Of a DNA stretch of 64,000 nt, positions 40,305-49,296 are shown one piece after another (position 1 is the first letter of the stretch; every line of letters starts with the position of its first letter). The notes under the pieces were generated by a model. That model ran no database searches and was not told the origin of the DNA. It saw only the letters and a program-made list of their open reading frames with translations. The translations under genes were made by a program, and so were the position numbers. The stretch is taken from positions 117,153 through 181,152 of the forward strand of contig NZ_JAEUAK010000012.1 of the NCBI RefSeq assembly GCF_019511345.1. Reading direction: 5' to 3'. Source of the stretch: Rhizobium mesosinicum. GTDB lineage: Bacteria > Pseudomonadota > Alphaproteobacteria > Rhizobiales > Rhizobiaceae.

Positions 40305-41441
40305 TTATTGAGGGCGGCGGTTGATCTTGAAGGCGTAGAACTGACTCTTCTGGCCAGTCGAGAAATTATTGTCCGAACCGAGGATCAGGACATCAGTGCC
40401 GTCCTTCGCCTTGCCGATTGCCATGGCCTCGATATTATCCGGCGTCAGGCCGATGGCGCGCAGATCCAGCACCTGGCTTTTGCGGGCAGGGACGACGCGC
40501 TGGTCGTTCTTGGCAAGCGAGGCGATGGCGGAGACATCGGTCGCCCCGTCGAGGTCCATCATGAAAAGCTTGACATTGTTGCCGAAGCCCTGGGCATAGC
40601 TGCGCTCGACGGCAAGCAGGCGGTGATCGTCAAGGGCAATCATTTCCGACATGCCGTTGTCGTTGCCGCCTCCGGCCCTCGTGGCGGCCTGAGGGATCGG
40701 CGAGACCGGATAGACATACTGAGCCTTCGGCTCTCCGGTTGCGCCGTCATAGCGAACGATGCGCGACAGGCTGCCTGTCGTCAGGCTGGGGTTCGGACCG
40801 TCCTGATAGAGGGCTGCCTCAACGCCGACGAGGACATCACCGGATGGAGACACTGCGATATCCTCGAAAGCGAGATTGTCGCGGATGCCTGTCGTCTTGT
40901 CGGCGGTCGGTGCAAAACCGTCGGGCAGCTTGAACTCGCGTACGAAGGCGCCATCAGGAGAGGTGACGCGCACGAAGGGGGCGATCAGCGCCTTCGCATC
41001 ACCTTCGCTACCCCAGTAAATGCCGTCCTTGCCGAAGCGGATGGATTCAGGATCGACGGTGCGCGAGGCGAAAGGCTGGCCGTTCTTGTCTTGCAGGGTG
41101 ACGTGCTTGACGACGGTCACCCCCTTCAGGCCGGCGGCGCCCACATCGATATCCAGATCGTAGAGGCGAGCCGGGGCCTTTTCGGAGCGGTCGTCACTGA
41201 TCGCCATATAGTGGCCGGTGGCGGCATCGAAATCGAGGCCGGAAATGCCGCCGAATTCAACGCCGTTTTCCATCTGACCGGTCGGGATGACGAATTCACC
41301 GAGATAGGAAAGGGAGATCGCAGCGGCGCAATCGCCGAAGGGGCAGGCGGTCTCGACGGTCGCGCCGATATCGGTGGCGAAAACGGAGGCGGTGCTGGAC
41401 AGGAGAACGAAAGCGGCAGTCGCGAGAAAACGCTTGGTCAT
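40305..41441 (-). CDS. Phytase-like esterase domain protein, secreted
   Basis: 378 residues. Signal peptide at 1-22 ending SVFA. The rest resembles the esterase-like activity of phytase family: NGVEFGGISGLDFDAATGHYMAISDDR, then RTVDPESIRFGKDGIYWGSEGD, FEDIAVSPSGDVLVGVEAALYQDGP and LAVERSYAQGFGN. A beta-propeller fold in the periplasm is expected. Substrate unknown. A GC-rich hairpin and a parE terminator lie upstream. Confidence 0.88.
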   Translation of the reverse strand: MTKRFLATAAFVLLSSTASVFATDIGATVETACPFGDCAAAISLSYLGEFVIPTGQMENGVEFGGISGLDFDAATGHYMAISDDRSEKAPARLYDLDIDVGAAGLKGVTVVKHVTLQDKNGQPFASRTVDPESIRFGKDGIYWGSEGDAKALIAPFVRVTSPDGAFVREFKLPDGFAPTADKTTGIRDNLAFEDIAVSPSGDVLVGVEAALYQDGPNPSLTTGSLSRIVRYDGATGEPKAQYVYPVSPIPQAATRAGGGNDNGMSEMIALDDHRLLAVERSYAQGFGNNVKLFMMDLDGATDVSAIASLAKNDQRVVPARKSQVLDLRAIGLTPDNIEAMAIGKAKDGTDVLILGSDNNFSTGQKSQFYAFKINRRPQ

Positions 41442-41471
41442 GGCAAATATCCGGCAAAGGGTTGAAACAAA

Positions 41472-41518
41472 ACGGCCGGCGCAGCAGGGACCTTGCGGGA
41501 GGACAGAGCGCCGGCCGT
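41472..41518 (-). terminator. Terminator after parE
   Basis: ACGGCCGGCGC/GCGCCGGCCGT, 11-bp stem, 25-base loop, followed on the minus strand by TTTGTTT; about 65 bases past the parE stop. Confidence 0.7.
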
Positions 41519-41584
41519 TCTATTGCGCCGGTATTTTGACGGAAGCGTAACGGTTCTTCGTCAGTTCGATGAATTCGCTGCGGC

Positions 41585-43654
41585 TTAAATATCCAAATCT
41601 TCAGCGAAGGCCGCACGCTCCTGAATGAAGCGGAAACGGGCTTCGGCCTTGGTTCCCATCAGGTCGTCGACGGCATTGCGCGTTCCCTCGAAATCCACCT
41701 CGTCGATCAGCACCCGCAGCAGTGTGCGCTTGGACGGATCCATCGTGGTTTCCTTGAGCTGGGCGGGCAGCATTTCGCCGAGACCTTTGAAGCGGCTGAT
41801 CTCGATCTTCGCCTTGCCCTTGAATTCCGTCTCCATTAGCTCGGCGCGATGCTCATCATCCCGGGCATACGCAGACTTTGCGCCCTGCGTGATCTTGTAG
41901 AGCGGCGGCACAGCGAGGAAGAGGTGGCCGCCCCGGACCAGCTCGGGCATTTCCTGATAGAAGAAGGTGATGAGCAGCGAGGCAATATGCGCGCCGTCCA
42001 CGTCGGCATCGGTCATGACGATGATGCGTTCGTAGCGCAGATCCTCTTCGCGGTATTTCGAGCGCGTGCCGCAACCGAGCGCCTGGATGAGATCGGAGAT
42101 CTGCTGGTTGGCCGACAGCTTCTCGCGACCGGCGCTGGCGACGTTGAGGATCTTGCCGCGCAGCGGCAGGATCGCCTGATTGGCGCGGTTGCGCGCCTGC
42201 TTGGCGGAGCCACCTGCCGAGTCACCCTCGACCAGGAAAAGTTCGGCGCCTTCGGCAGTGTTCTGCGAGCAATCGGCTAGCTTGCCGGGCAGGCGCAGCT
42301 TGCGCACCGCGGTCTTGCGGTTGACTTCCTTCTCCTTGCGGCGGCGCAGGCGTTCTTCGGCTCGCTCGATCACCCAGTCGAGAAGCTTCTCGGCTTCACC
42401 CGGATTGTCGGCGAGAAAGTGGTCGAACGGGTCGCGAAGCGCATTTTCGACGAGACGCTGGGCTTCGACCGTTGCCAGTCGATCCTTGGTCTGGCCAACG
42501 AATTCCGGCTCGCGGATAAAGACAGAGAGCATGCCGACGGCAGAGATCATCACGTCGTCGGTGGTGATCTGTGCAGCGCGCTTGTTCTGCGTCAGTTCGG
42601 CGTAGCTCTTCAGGCCCTTTGTCAGCGCGATGCGCAGACCGGCCTCGTGCGTGCCGCCTTCGGGTGTCGGAATGGTATTGCAATAGGAATGAACCTGCGG
42701 ATCGCCGCCATACCAGGTGATCGCCCATTCCAGCGCACCGTGGCCGGCGACCTTTTCGCTCTTGCCGGCGAAGATTTCGCGGGTGACGGTGAATTCCTTG
42801 CCCATCGTCGCCTGCAGGTAATCCTTCAGGCCGCCGGGGAAGTGGAAGACAGCCTTGTCAGGCACGTCCGAGCCTTCGGGCAGCACGCCCGGATCGCAAC
42901 TCCAGCGGATTTCGACGCCGCCGAAGAGATAGGCTTTTGAGCGAGCCATGCGGAACACGCGGCCCGCATCGAACTTCGCGTGGTCGCCGAAGATCTGTGG
43001 ATCTGGATGGAAGCGAACCTTGGTGCCGCGGCGATTGTGCACATCGCCGAGCTCTTCGATCCCGCCCTGCGGCACGCCGCGCGAGAAGCGCTGGCGGTAG
43101 AGCTTGCGGTTACGAGCGACCTCGACTTCGAGAGAATCCGACAGCGCATTGACGACCGAGACGCCGACGCCGTGCAGACCGCCCGAAGTCTCGTAAGCCT
43201 TGCCGTCGAATTTACCGCCGGCATGCAGCTTGGTCATGATGACTTCGAGAGTCGACTTGCCGGGAACCTGCGGATGGTTTTCGACCGGAATGCCGCGGCC
43301 GTTATCGGTGACCGTGAGGTAGCCCTGAATATCGAGATGCACATCGATGAAATCGGCATGGCCGGCCACCGCTTCGTCCATCGAGTTGTCGATGACCTCG
43401 GCAAAAAGGTGGTGCAGCGCCTTTTCGTCGGTGCCGCCGATATACATGCCCGGGCGCATACGCACCGGTTCCAGACCTTCCAGCACGCGGATCGAAGAGG
43501 CGCCGTAATCGTCACCGTTCGACGTCGTCGGGGCAGGGCGTGCGGCAGCGGGTGCAGCCGCGGCGGGCCGTTCTGCAGGTGCCGCAGGCTTTGCAGCCTC
43601 CTCCTGCTTTTGCGTCAGGGGCATTCCGGAAAAGAGGTCGTTGCTGTCTTCCAT
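41585..43654 (-). CDS. parE: DNA topoisomerase IV subunit B
   Basis: 689 residues. GHKL ATPase motifs: DNSMDEAVAGHA, DNGRGIPVE and TSGGLHGVGVSVVNAL; TOPRIM motif EGDSAGGSAKQARNR and DADVDGAHI with the metal aspartates. The proline/alanine-rich stretch before residue 45 is an N-terminal extension common in rhizobia. It supplies ATP-driven strand passage for chromosome decatenation with ParC. GyrB is excluded by length (no 165-residue insert) and by KGLGEM position. Confidence 0.95.
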   Translation of the reverse strand: MEDSNDLFSGMPLTQKQEEAAKPAAPAERPAAAAPAAARPAPTTSNGDDYGASSIRVLEGLEPVRMRPGMYIGGTDEKALHHLFAEVIDNSMDEAVAGHADFIDVHLDIQGYLTVTDNGRGIPVENHPQVPGKSTLEVIMTKLHAGGKFDGKAYETSGGLHGVGVSVVNALSDSLEVEVARNRKLYRQRFSRGVPQGGIEELGDVHNRRGTKVRFHPDPQIFGDHAKFDAGRVFRMARSKAYLFGGVEIRWSCDPGVLPEGSDVPDKAVFHFPGGLKDYLQATMGKEFTVTREIFAGKSEKVAGHGALEWAITWYGGDPQVHSYCNTIPTPEGGTHEAGLRIALTKGLKSYAELTQNKRAAQITTDDVMISAVGMLSVFIREPEFVGQTKDRLATVEAQRLVENALRDPFDHFLADNPGEAEKLLDWVIERAEERLRRRKEKEVNRKTAVRKLRLPGKLADCSQNTAEGAELFLVEGDSAGGSAKQARNRANQAILPLRGKILNVASAGREKLSANQQISDLIQALGCGTRSKYREEDLRYERIIVMTDADVDGAHIASLLITFFYQEMPELVRGGHLFLAVPPLYKITQGAKSAYARDDEHRAELMETEFKGKAKIEISRFKGLGEMLPAQLKETTMDPSKRTLLRVLIDEVDFEGTRNAVDDLMGTKAEARFRFIQERAAFAEDLDI

Positions 43655-43859
43655 GGAACCGTTCAGATCTTCATTCTCGTGAAGGGCCGCCGCTGGCCCA
43701 CAATAGTCGCGGTCCGTATCGCGTTTGCGAATCAGGGGAATTCTGACAGAAAGCGCCCCGATAGGCGACGCGCCCCGGATTTGCGGAGCTTTTCAAGATG
43801 TGATTTGCGTTGCCGGGCGCCGAATGGCAAGTCGCGGCAGCTCTCTGGGAACCATCTCA

Positions 43860-44744
43860 ATGCCGATGTCCACAAGTCATTGCACCATAATCACTGCAAT
43901 TGCGGCCTTTTTCCTGTCCGCGGCCGTCACGACCGCCGCTGCCGAGACGTTGCCGCCCTACAAGGACGATCTGTTTTCGGCGCAGACAGTGCTGCAGACG
44001 GGCGATGACGGCGCATCGGAAGTGATCGATTACGACGAGATGCGCGACATCAACGGGCGCGACCAGATCCCGCAAAAGCGGGTGCAGCAGAAATATGTCT
44101 CGCTCAGCGTCAAGAAACTGCAGGCGGATGAAACGCTCTCGCTCGACGGCATCAGGCTCGATGTCACCAGGGTGGGACAAGCTGAGAACGCCGCCTTCAC
44201 GGTCATCTTCATCCACGGCCGCGACGGCGACCGGCGCCTTGGCGCCAACGACTATTCCTTCGGCGGCAATTTCAATCGGCTGAAGAACCTTACGGCCGGC
44301 AATGGTGGCGTCTACTATTCGCCGACGGTCAAGACCTTCGACGCCAATGGCGTTGCCGCCATTGGCGGACTGGTCCGCTATGCAAGCGCGCAGGCTCCCG
44401 GCCGCCCGGTCATCCTCAGCTGCGCCTCGATGGGCAGTCAGATCTGCTGGGGCATCACCCGCGACGCCGGGAGCGTCAAGCGGCTGAAGGGCATGCTGAT
44501 CATGAGCGGTGTCTCGGATCCCGATTTCGTGAAAAGCCCGTTCTACAAGGCCAAGCTGCCGCTCTGGTTTGCCCACGGCAGCCGTGACCCTGTCTATGCC
44601 GCCTCCGACCAGCAGGCGCTGTACGAAAAGCTCCACAAGGCGAAGTACCCGACGCATTTCACGCTCTTCCAGAACGGCAATCATGGAACGCCGATCCGCA
44701 TGATCGACTGGCGCAAGGTGCTGAACTGGGTTTTGGCGTCCTGA
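43860..44744 (+). CDS. Secreted alpha/beta hydrolase
   Basis: 294 residues from the ATG that begins a signal peptide (MPMSTSHCTIITAIAAFFLS ending TTAAA). The hydrolase core shows IFIHGRDGDRRLG, then a nucleophile elbow SCASMGSQIC (serine in an unusual S-C-A-S-M-G-S) and a late FAHGSRDPVYAAS with the catalytic aspartate, and NGNHGTPI for the histidine. Similar to serine-aminopeptidase-like hydrolases; substrate unknown. A long upstream in-frame extension is probably untranslated. Confidence 0.82.
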   Translation: MPMSTSHCTIITAIAAFFLSAAVTTAAAETLPPYKDDLFSAQTVLQTGDDGASEVIDYDEMRDINGRDQIPQKRVQQKYVSLSVKKLQADETLSLDGIRLDVTRVGQAENAAFTVIFIHGRDGDRRLGANDYSFGGNFNRLKNLTAGNGGVYYSPTVKTFDANGVAAIGGLVRYASAQAPGRPVILSCASMGSQICWGITRDAGSVKRLKGMLIMSGVSDPDFVKSPFYKAKLPLWFAHGSRDPVYAASDQQALYEKLHKAKYPTHFTLFQNGNHGTPIRMIDWRKVLNWVLAS

Positions 44745-44871
44745 GCGGGCAGATTCCAGGTCATATATAGGGCTTTCAGGCCGTCATATTTCGCCGGGGC
44801 CATCCCGGGCGCTTTCCTTTGAGCCATGCTTTTGCTAAGGCCGCCGGATATGCGGATTTTGGGAGAGCAGC

Positions 44872-45642
44872 ATGACACCTGACGTACGCCCGCTCGTAGC
44901 GGGGAACTGGAAGATGAACGGCACGCGCGATTCATTAGACCAGATCAAGGCGATTGCCCAAGGCGTCATGGTTCCCTTGTCGGAGAAAGTCGAAACGCTG
45001 ATCTGCCCGCCGGCGACACTGCTTTACGTCTCGACCGCGCTTGCGACCGACAGCCCGCTTGCGATCGGCGGACAGGATTGCCATCAGGCCCGGTCCGGTG
45101 CGCATACTGGCGATATTTCGGCTGACATGATCGCCGATTGCTTCGGCACCTATGTGATCGTCGGCCATTCGGAACGGCGCATCGACCATGCCGAAACCGA
45201 CCAAATGATCCGCGCCAAGGCGCAAGCCGCCTATCAGGCGGGCCTGACGGCGATCGTCTGCGTCGGCGAGACCGGCGAAGAGCGCGACGCCTATCAGACG
45301 CTCGACATTCTCAAGCGCCAGCTTTTCGGCTCGTTGCCTGAAGAGGCAACGGCTGAGAATACGGTCATTGCCTACGAACCCGTATGGGCGATCGGCACCG
45401 GACTCACACCGACTGCAAAGGATGTGGAAATCGTCCACGCCTTCATCCGTGACGAACTCATCCTGCGCTTCGCCGACGAGGGGAAGGGGATGCGCATTCT
45501 CTATGGCGGCTCGGTCAAGCCCGGCAATGCCCGCGAACTGCTCGCCGTCGACAATGTCGATGGCGCGCTGATCGGCGGGGCGAGCTTGAAAGCCACCGAC
45601 TTCCTCGCCATCTACGGCACATACGAAGCGCTGCTCGCCTGA
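44872..45642 (+). CDS. tpiA: Triosephosphate isomerase
   Basis: 256 residues. Standard motifs: GNWKMNGTRDS with catalytic lysine, VGHSERRI with histidine, AYEPVWAIGTGLTPT with glutamate, and loop-6/phosphate residues in YGGSVKPGNARELLAVDNVDGALIGGASL. Glycolysis/gluconeogenesis. GGGAGAG precedes the ATG. It heads the tpiA-secG-pyrG cluster. Confidence 0.97.
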   Translation: MTPDVRPLVAGNWKMNGTRDSLDQIKAIAQGVMVPLSEKVETLICPPATLLYVSTALATDSPLAIGGQDCHQARSGAHTGDISADMIADCFGTYVIVGHSERRIDHAETDQMIRAKAQAAYQAGLTAIVCVGETGEERDAYQTLDILKRQLFGSLPEEATAENTVIAYEPVWAIGTGLTPTAKDVEIVHAFIRDELILRFADEGKGMRILYGGSVKPGNARELLAVDNVDGALIGGASLKATDFLAIYGTYEALLA

Positions 45643-45750
45643 AGCGATTGCATATTCCTGGCCGAAGGGCTTGGAATAGCTGATGACCTCATGTAAAGAG
45701 CCGCCAGATTTTTACTTTATGTCCGTCCTCAGACGGGCAGGACTGGACCC

Positions 45751-46287
45751 ATGCAGACCGTATTGATTGTCATCCATCTCATGATCGTGCTCGCGCTCGT
45801 CGGCGTCGTGCTCATCCAGCGCTCCGAAGGCGGCGGCCTCGGTATCGGCGGCGGATCGGGCTTCATGTCGGCTCGCGGCACCGCCAATGCGCTGACGCGC
45901 ACGACGGCGATCCTGGCGACGCTGTTCTTCATCACCTCGCTTGGCTTGGGCATCCTCACCCGTTACGAAAGCCGACCGACCGATATTCTCAATCGCATTC
46001 CGGCAACGAGCGGGCAGGGCAACGGCATTCTCGATTCGCTCGGCGGCGGCAGCACGCCGGCTCCGGCCAAGCCTGCCGATAACAGCGGTATTCCGAATGG
46101 CGGCGCTGCGGCACCGGCTGCCCCGGCAACCCAAGCTCCTGCGGCGCAGGCGCCAGCAACTCAGGCACCCGCTGCAAGCGCCCCTGCTGCGACTGCTCCG
46201 GCTGCTCCGACGACGACTCCGGCTCAGCCTGAGGCTCCGGCCGCTACCGCGCCGGCACAGCCTTCCGGCGTCCCCACGGGACAATAA
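45751..46287 (+). CDS. secG: Preprotein translocase subunit SecG
   Basis: 178 residues, much longer than a standard SecG (about 75-110) because of an Ala/Pro/Gln-rich cytoplasmic tail (AAPAAPATQAPAAQAPA repeats). The first 75 residues carry the two helices: LIVIHLMIVLALVGVVLIQ, the GGGLGIGGGSGFMSARG loop and RTTAILATLFFITSLGLGIL. SecG binds SecYE and speeds protein translocation. The low-complexity tail is typical of rhizobial SecG. Confidence 0.93.
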   Translation: MQTVLIVIHLMIVLALVGVVLIQRSEGGGLGIGGGSGFMSARGTANALTRTTAILATLFFITSLGLGILTRYESRPTDILNRIPATSGQGNGILDSLGGGSTPAPAKPADNSGIPNGGAAAPAAPATQAPAAQAPATQAPAASAPAATAPAAPTTTPAQPEAPAATAPAQPSGVPTGQ

Positions 46288-46308
46288 GCCGGTTCAGAAA
46301 ATAAACCG

Positions 46309-46341
46309 CCGGCAGGCCCTCGGGTCTGCCGGTTTTCTTTT
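46309..46341 (+). terminator. Terminator between secG and pyrG
   Basis: CCGGCAG/CTGCCGG stem with 10-base loop and TTTTCTTTT, 22 bases past the secG stop. Confidence 0.85.
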
Positions 46342-46430
46342 GTTCAGATTCCTGCGCCATGCACCAAAAGTTCCGGAAAAGAATTTTTGGGCTGGTGGAA
46401 TCGTTTTTGAAAAGGTATCCGGTGACTCCC

Positions 46431-48059
46431 ATGGCGCGATACGTATTCATCACTGGCGGCGTGGTTTCTTCCCTCGGAAAAGGAATTGCGGCCGCGGCTC
46501 TCGGAGCGTTGTTGCAGGCCCGTGGTTATCGGGTCCGGCTTCGCAAACTCGACCCCTATCTGAACGTGGATCCGGGCACTATGAGCCCGACCCAGCACGG
46601 CGAAGTCTTCGTCACCGACGACGGCGCGGAAACTGACCTCGATCTTGGCCACTACGAGCGCTTTACCGGGCGCTCGGCGACCAAGACCGACAACATCACC
46701 ACCGGCCGCATCTACAAGAACATCATCGACAAGGAACGCCGCGGCGACTATCTCGGCGCGACCGTTCAGGTCATTCCGCACGTCACCAACGAGATCAAGG
46801 ATTTCGTCATCGAGGGTAATGACGACTACGATTTCGTCATCTGCGAGATCGGCGGCACGGTCGGCGATATCGAGGCGATGCCCTTCATGGAAGCGATCCG
46901 CCAGCTCGGCAACGACCTGCCGCGCGGCACGGCGATCTACGTCCACCTGACGCTGATGCCGTACATTCCGGCAGCGGGCGAATTGAAGACCAAGCCGACG
47001 CAGCATTCCGTCAAGGAACTGCAGGCGCTCGGCATCCATCCCGATATCCTGCTGGTGCGCGCCGACCGGGAAATCCCGGAAGCGGAACGCCGCAAGCTGT
47101 CGTTGTTCTGCAATGTGCGTCCGTCCGCCGTCATCCAGGCGCTCGACGTTGCGAATATCTACGACGTGCCGATGGCTTACCACAAGGAAGGCCTCGACGA
47201 CGAAGTGCTGGCAGCCTTCGGCATCGAGCCGGCTCCGAAGCCGCGTCTCGACCAGTGGGAGGAGGTCTGCAACCGTATCCGTACGCCGGAAGGCGAGGTC
47301 ACGATTGCGATCGTCGGCAAATACACCGGCCTCAAGGACGCCTATAAATCGCTGATCGAAGCGCTGCATCACGGCGGTATCGCCAACCGCGTCAAGGTCA
47401 AGCTCGAATGGATCGAGTCCGAAGTCTTCGAAAAGGAAGATCCGGCACCGTACCTTGAGAAGGTGCATGGCATTCTGGTGCCGGGCGGCTTCGGCGAGCG
47501 TGGTTCGGAAGGCAAGATCCATGCGGCGCGTTTTGCCCGCGAGCGCAAGGTGCCGTATTTCGGCATCTGCTTCGGTATGCAGATGGCTGTCATCGAAGCT
47601 GCCCGCAACCTCGCCGACGTGCAGAACGCCTCCTCGACCGAGTTCGGCCCGACGCCGGAGCCGGTTGTCGGTCTGATGACGGAATGGGTGAAGGGTAACG
47701 AGCTGCAGAAGCGCACCGCATCGGGCGATCTCGGCGGTACGATGCGTCTCGGCGCCTACAAGGCGTCCCTTAAGAAGGGCACGAAGATCTCGGATATCTA
47801 CGGGTCGACCGACATTTCCGAGCGTCACCGCCACCGCTACGAAGTCAATATCGACTACAAGGACCGGCTGGAAGATTGCGGCCTTGTCTTCTCCGGCATG
47901 TCGCCGGATGGCGTTCTGCCGGAGACGATCGAGTATCCTGATCATCCGTGGTTCATCGGCGTTCAGTACCATCCGGAACTAAAGTCCCGCCCACTCGACC
48001 CGCATCCGCTCTTTGCAAGCTTCATCGAAGCGGCGACGGAACAGAGCCGGTTGGTTTAA
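46431..48059 (+). CDS. pyrG: CTP synthase
   Basis: 542 residues from MARYVFITGG. Synthetase half: GGVVSSLGKGIAAAALG, DPYLNVDPGTMSPTQHGEVFV and DDGAETDLDLGHYERF. Glutaminase half: GICFGMQ with the nucleophilic cysteine and GVQYHPELKSRP with the catalytic histidine and glutamate. It makes CTP from UTP with glutamine. The ribosome site is weak. An upstream extension of 24 codons is unlikely because it lies inside a terminator-flanked leader. A strong terminator follows. Confidence 0.97.
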   Translation: MARYVFITGGVVSSLGKGIAAAALGALLQARGYRVRLRKLDPYLNVDPGTMSPTQHGEVFVTDDGAETDLDLGHYERFTGRSATKTDNITTGRIYKNIIDKERRGDYLGATVQVIPHVTNEIKDFVIEGNDDYDFVICEIGGTVGDIEAMPFMEAIRQLGNDLPRGTAIYVHLTLMPYIPAAGELKTKPTQHSVKELQALGIHPDILLVRADREIPEAERRKLSLFCNVRPSAVIQALDVANIYDVPMAYHKEGLDDEVLAAFGIEPAPKPRLDQWEEVCNRIRTPEGEVTIAIVGKYTGLKDAYKSLIEALHHGGIANRVKVKLEWIESEVFEKEDPAPYLEKVHGILVPGGFGERGSEGKIHAARFARERKVPYFGICFGMQMAVIEAARNLADVQNASSTEFGPTPEPVVGLMTEWVKGNELQKRTASGDLGGTMRLGAYKASLKKGTKISDIYGSTDISERHRHRYEVNIDYKDRLEDCGLVFSGMSPDGVLPETIEYPDHPWFIGVQYHPELKSRPLDPHPLFASFIEAATEQSRLV

Positions 48060-48082
48060 CTATTCGCTGTTACACAATTCCA

Positions 48083-48116
48083 GCCGCTCCCTTGGAAACG
48101 AGGGAGCGGCTTTTTT
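48083..48116 (+). terminator. Rho-independent terminator of pyrG
   Basis: GCCGCTCCC/GGGAGCGGC stem, 10-base loop, T6 run; 24 bases past the pyrG stop. Confidence 0.93.
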
Positions 48117-48123
48117 AATTCCG

Positions 48124-49212
48124 TCATGCCGCTTCCGGCAGTGGTCCCACATAGACCGAGCGTGGACGGATGAGGCGGCCTTCCAAAGCCTGCTCGCGGG
48201 CATGCGCAATCCAGCCGACGGTGCGGCCGATGGCAAAGACGCCTGTGAAGGTTTCGCGCGGGAAGCCGAGGCTTTCCAAGAGCAACGCGGTATAGAATTC
48301 CACATTCACATCCAGCGGCCGATCCGGCTTGCGTTCCCTGAGAAGCGCAAGCGCCGCCTCTTCCACCGCCTCGGCAAGCGCGATTCTGGCGGCATTGACC
48401 TGGCTGGCGGCAACAAGCGGCTTCAGCGCGTTTTTCAGCGCATCGGCACGTGGGTCGCGCACGCGATAGACGCGGTGGCCGAAGCCCATCAGCCGCTCAC
48501 CGCGATCGAGCGCGGAACGCAGCCAGGGGCCGGCATTGGCCTCGCTTCCGATCCCATCGAGCATATCGAGTACCGGTCCGGGCGCGCCGCCATGCAGCGG
48601 TCCCTTGAGCGCGCTGATGGCCGCCAGAACAGAGGAGGTGAGGCCGGCGCGGGTGGAGGCAATGACACGTGATGCGAAGGTCGAAGCGTTCAGGCCGTGA
48701 TCCGAGATCGTCACGAGATAGGTGTCGAGGGCTGCGGTCTGCTCGGCACTCGGCATCGCGCCTGAAAGCATGCGCAGGATGTCCGTCGACTGTGAGAGGC
48801 CTGCCTCGGGCTCTAGCGGCTTTTCGCCTCGCTGCAGGCGCAGAACCGCCGGCAGGAAGACGGCGGGTGCGGCAAGCAGACGGAGCACGGTATCTATGTC
48901 CTCGCCGTCAGGTAGGCGGGCAACAAGAGCACGTATAGCATCGACCGGCGGCAGCTTGAGCAGGAGAGTATCGGCAGCTTTGACTTCCGCGAAAACTTCC
49001 ATTCGCGCCTGGCCAAGCCGGCGGCGCAACTCGCTTGCGTCGAGATGCGGCTCGATCAACCCGTCCAGCAGCAGGGCGGCAACATCTTCATAGGTACTGC
49101 GCCCGGCCAGACGATCCAGGGATACGCCGCGAATGATCAGCCGGCCGGCTTCACCGTCGACATCCGAAAGCTGGGTTTCAGCGGCAATGACATCTTCCAA
49201 ACCATTTTTCAT
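48124..49212 (-). CDS. Citrate synthase family protein
   Basis: 362 residues, near the usual 370-430. Catalytic histidines H207 (GPLHGGAPG) and H246 (GFGHRVYRVRDPRA) and the substrate arginine R247 are present, with the H172 region SDHGLNASTFASRV. The catalytic aspartate of citrate synthase is a glutamate here (E305, DVNVEFYTALLL). Members of the family condense acetyl-CoA or propionyl-CoA with oxaloacetate. The housekeeping gltA is probably elsewhere, so a (2-methyl)citrate or specialised role is possible. It is divergently transcribed from an HTH-fused relative with 84 bases between the start codons. Confidence 0.88.
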   Translation of the reverse strand: MKNGLEDVIAAETQLSDVDGEAGRLIIRGVSLDRLAGRSTYEDVAALLLDGLIEPHLDASELRRRLGQARMEVFAEVKAADTLLLKLPPVDAIRALVARLPDGEDIDTVLRLLAAPAVFLPAVLRLQRGEKPLEPEAGLSQSTDILRMLSGAMPSAEQTAALDTYLVTISDHGLNASTFASRVIASTRAGLTSSVLAAISALKGPLHGGAPGPVLDMLDGIGSEANAGPWLRSALDRGERLMGFGHRVYRVRDPRADALKNALKPLVAASQVNAARIALAEAVEEAALALLRERKPDRPLDVNVEFYTALLLESLGFPRETFTGVFAIGRTVGWIAHAREQALEGRLIRPRSVYVGPLPEAA

Positions 49213-49255
49213 GGGTCTTTCTCCTTTACCGGAGGAAAGATCGAACCTAGTTTGG

Positions 49256-49285
49256 TTGACGTCAATCTTGATGTAATTGATCAAT
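49256..49285. promoter_or_regulatory. TTGA-type palindrome cluster between the divergent citrate synthase genes
   Basis: Three TTGA-headed elements in 30 bases: TTGACGTCAA (49256-49265, perfect palindrome), TTGATGTAA (49268-49276) and ATTGATCAAT (49276-49285, perfect palindrome). They end 12 bases before the start of the HTH-fused gene and about 45 before the other, so they are likely operator sites. Confidence 0.65.
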
Positions 49286-49296
49286 ATGAGGTTGCG

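Noticed and set aside
45642..45690. Possible further GGAAT-type palindromic repeat after tpiA
   Set aside because: Arms match over only a few bases and the core motif is absent.
46344..47972. 542-codon minus-strand frame antisense to pyrG
   Set aside because: Mirror of a conserved gene in GC-rich DNA; no ribosome site or known domain.
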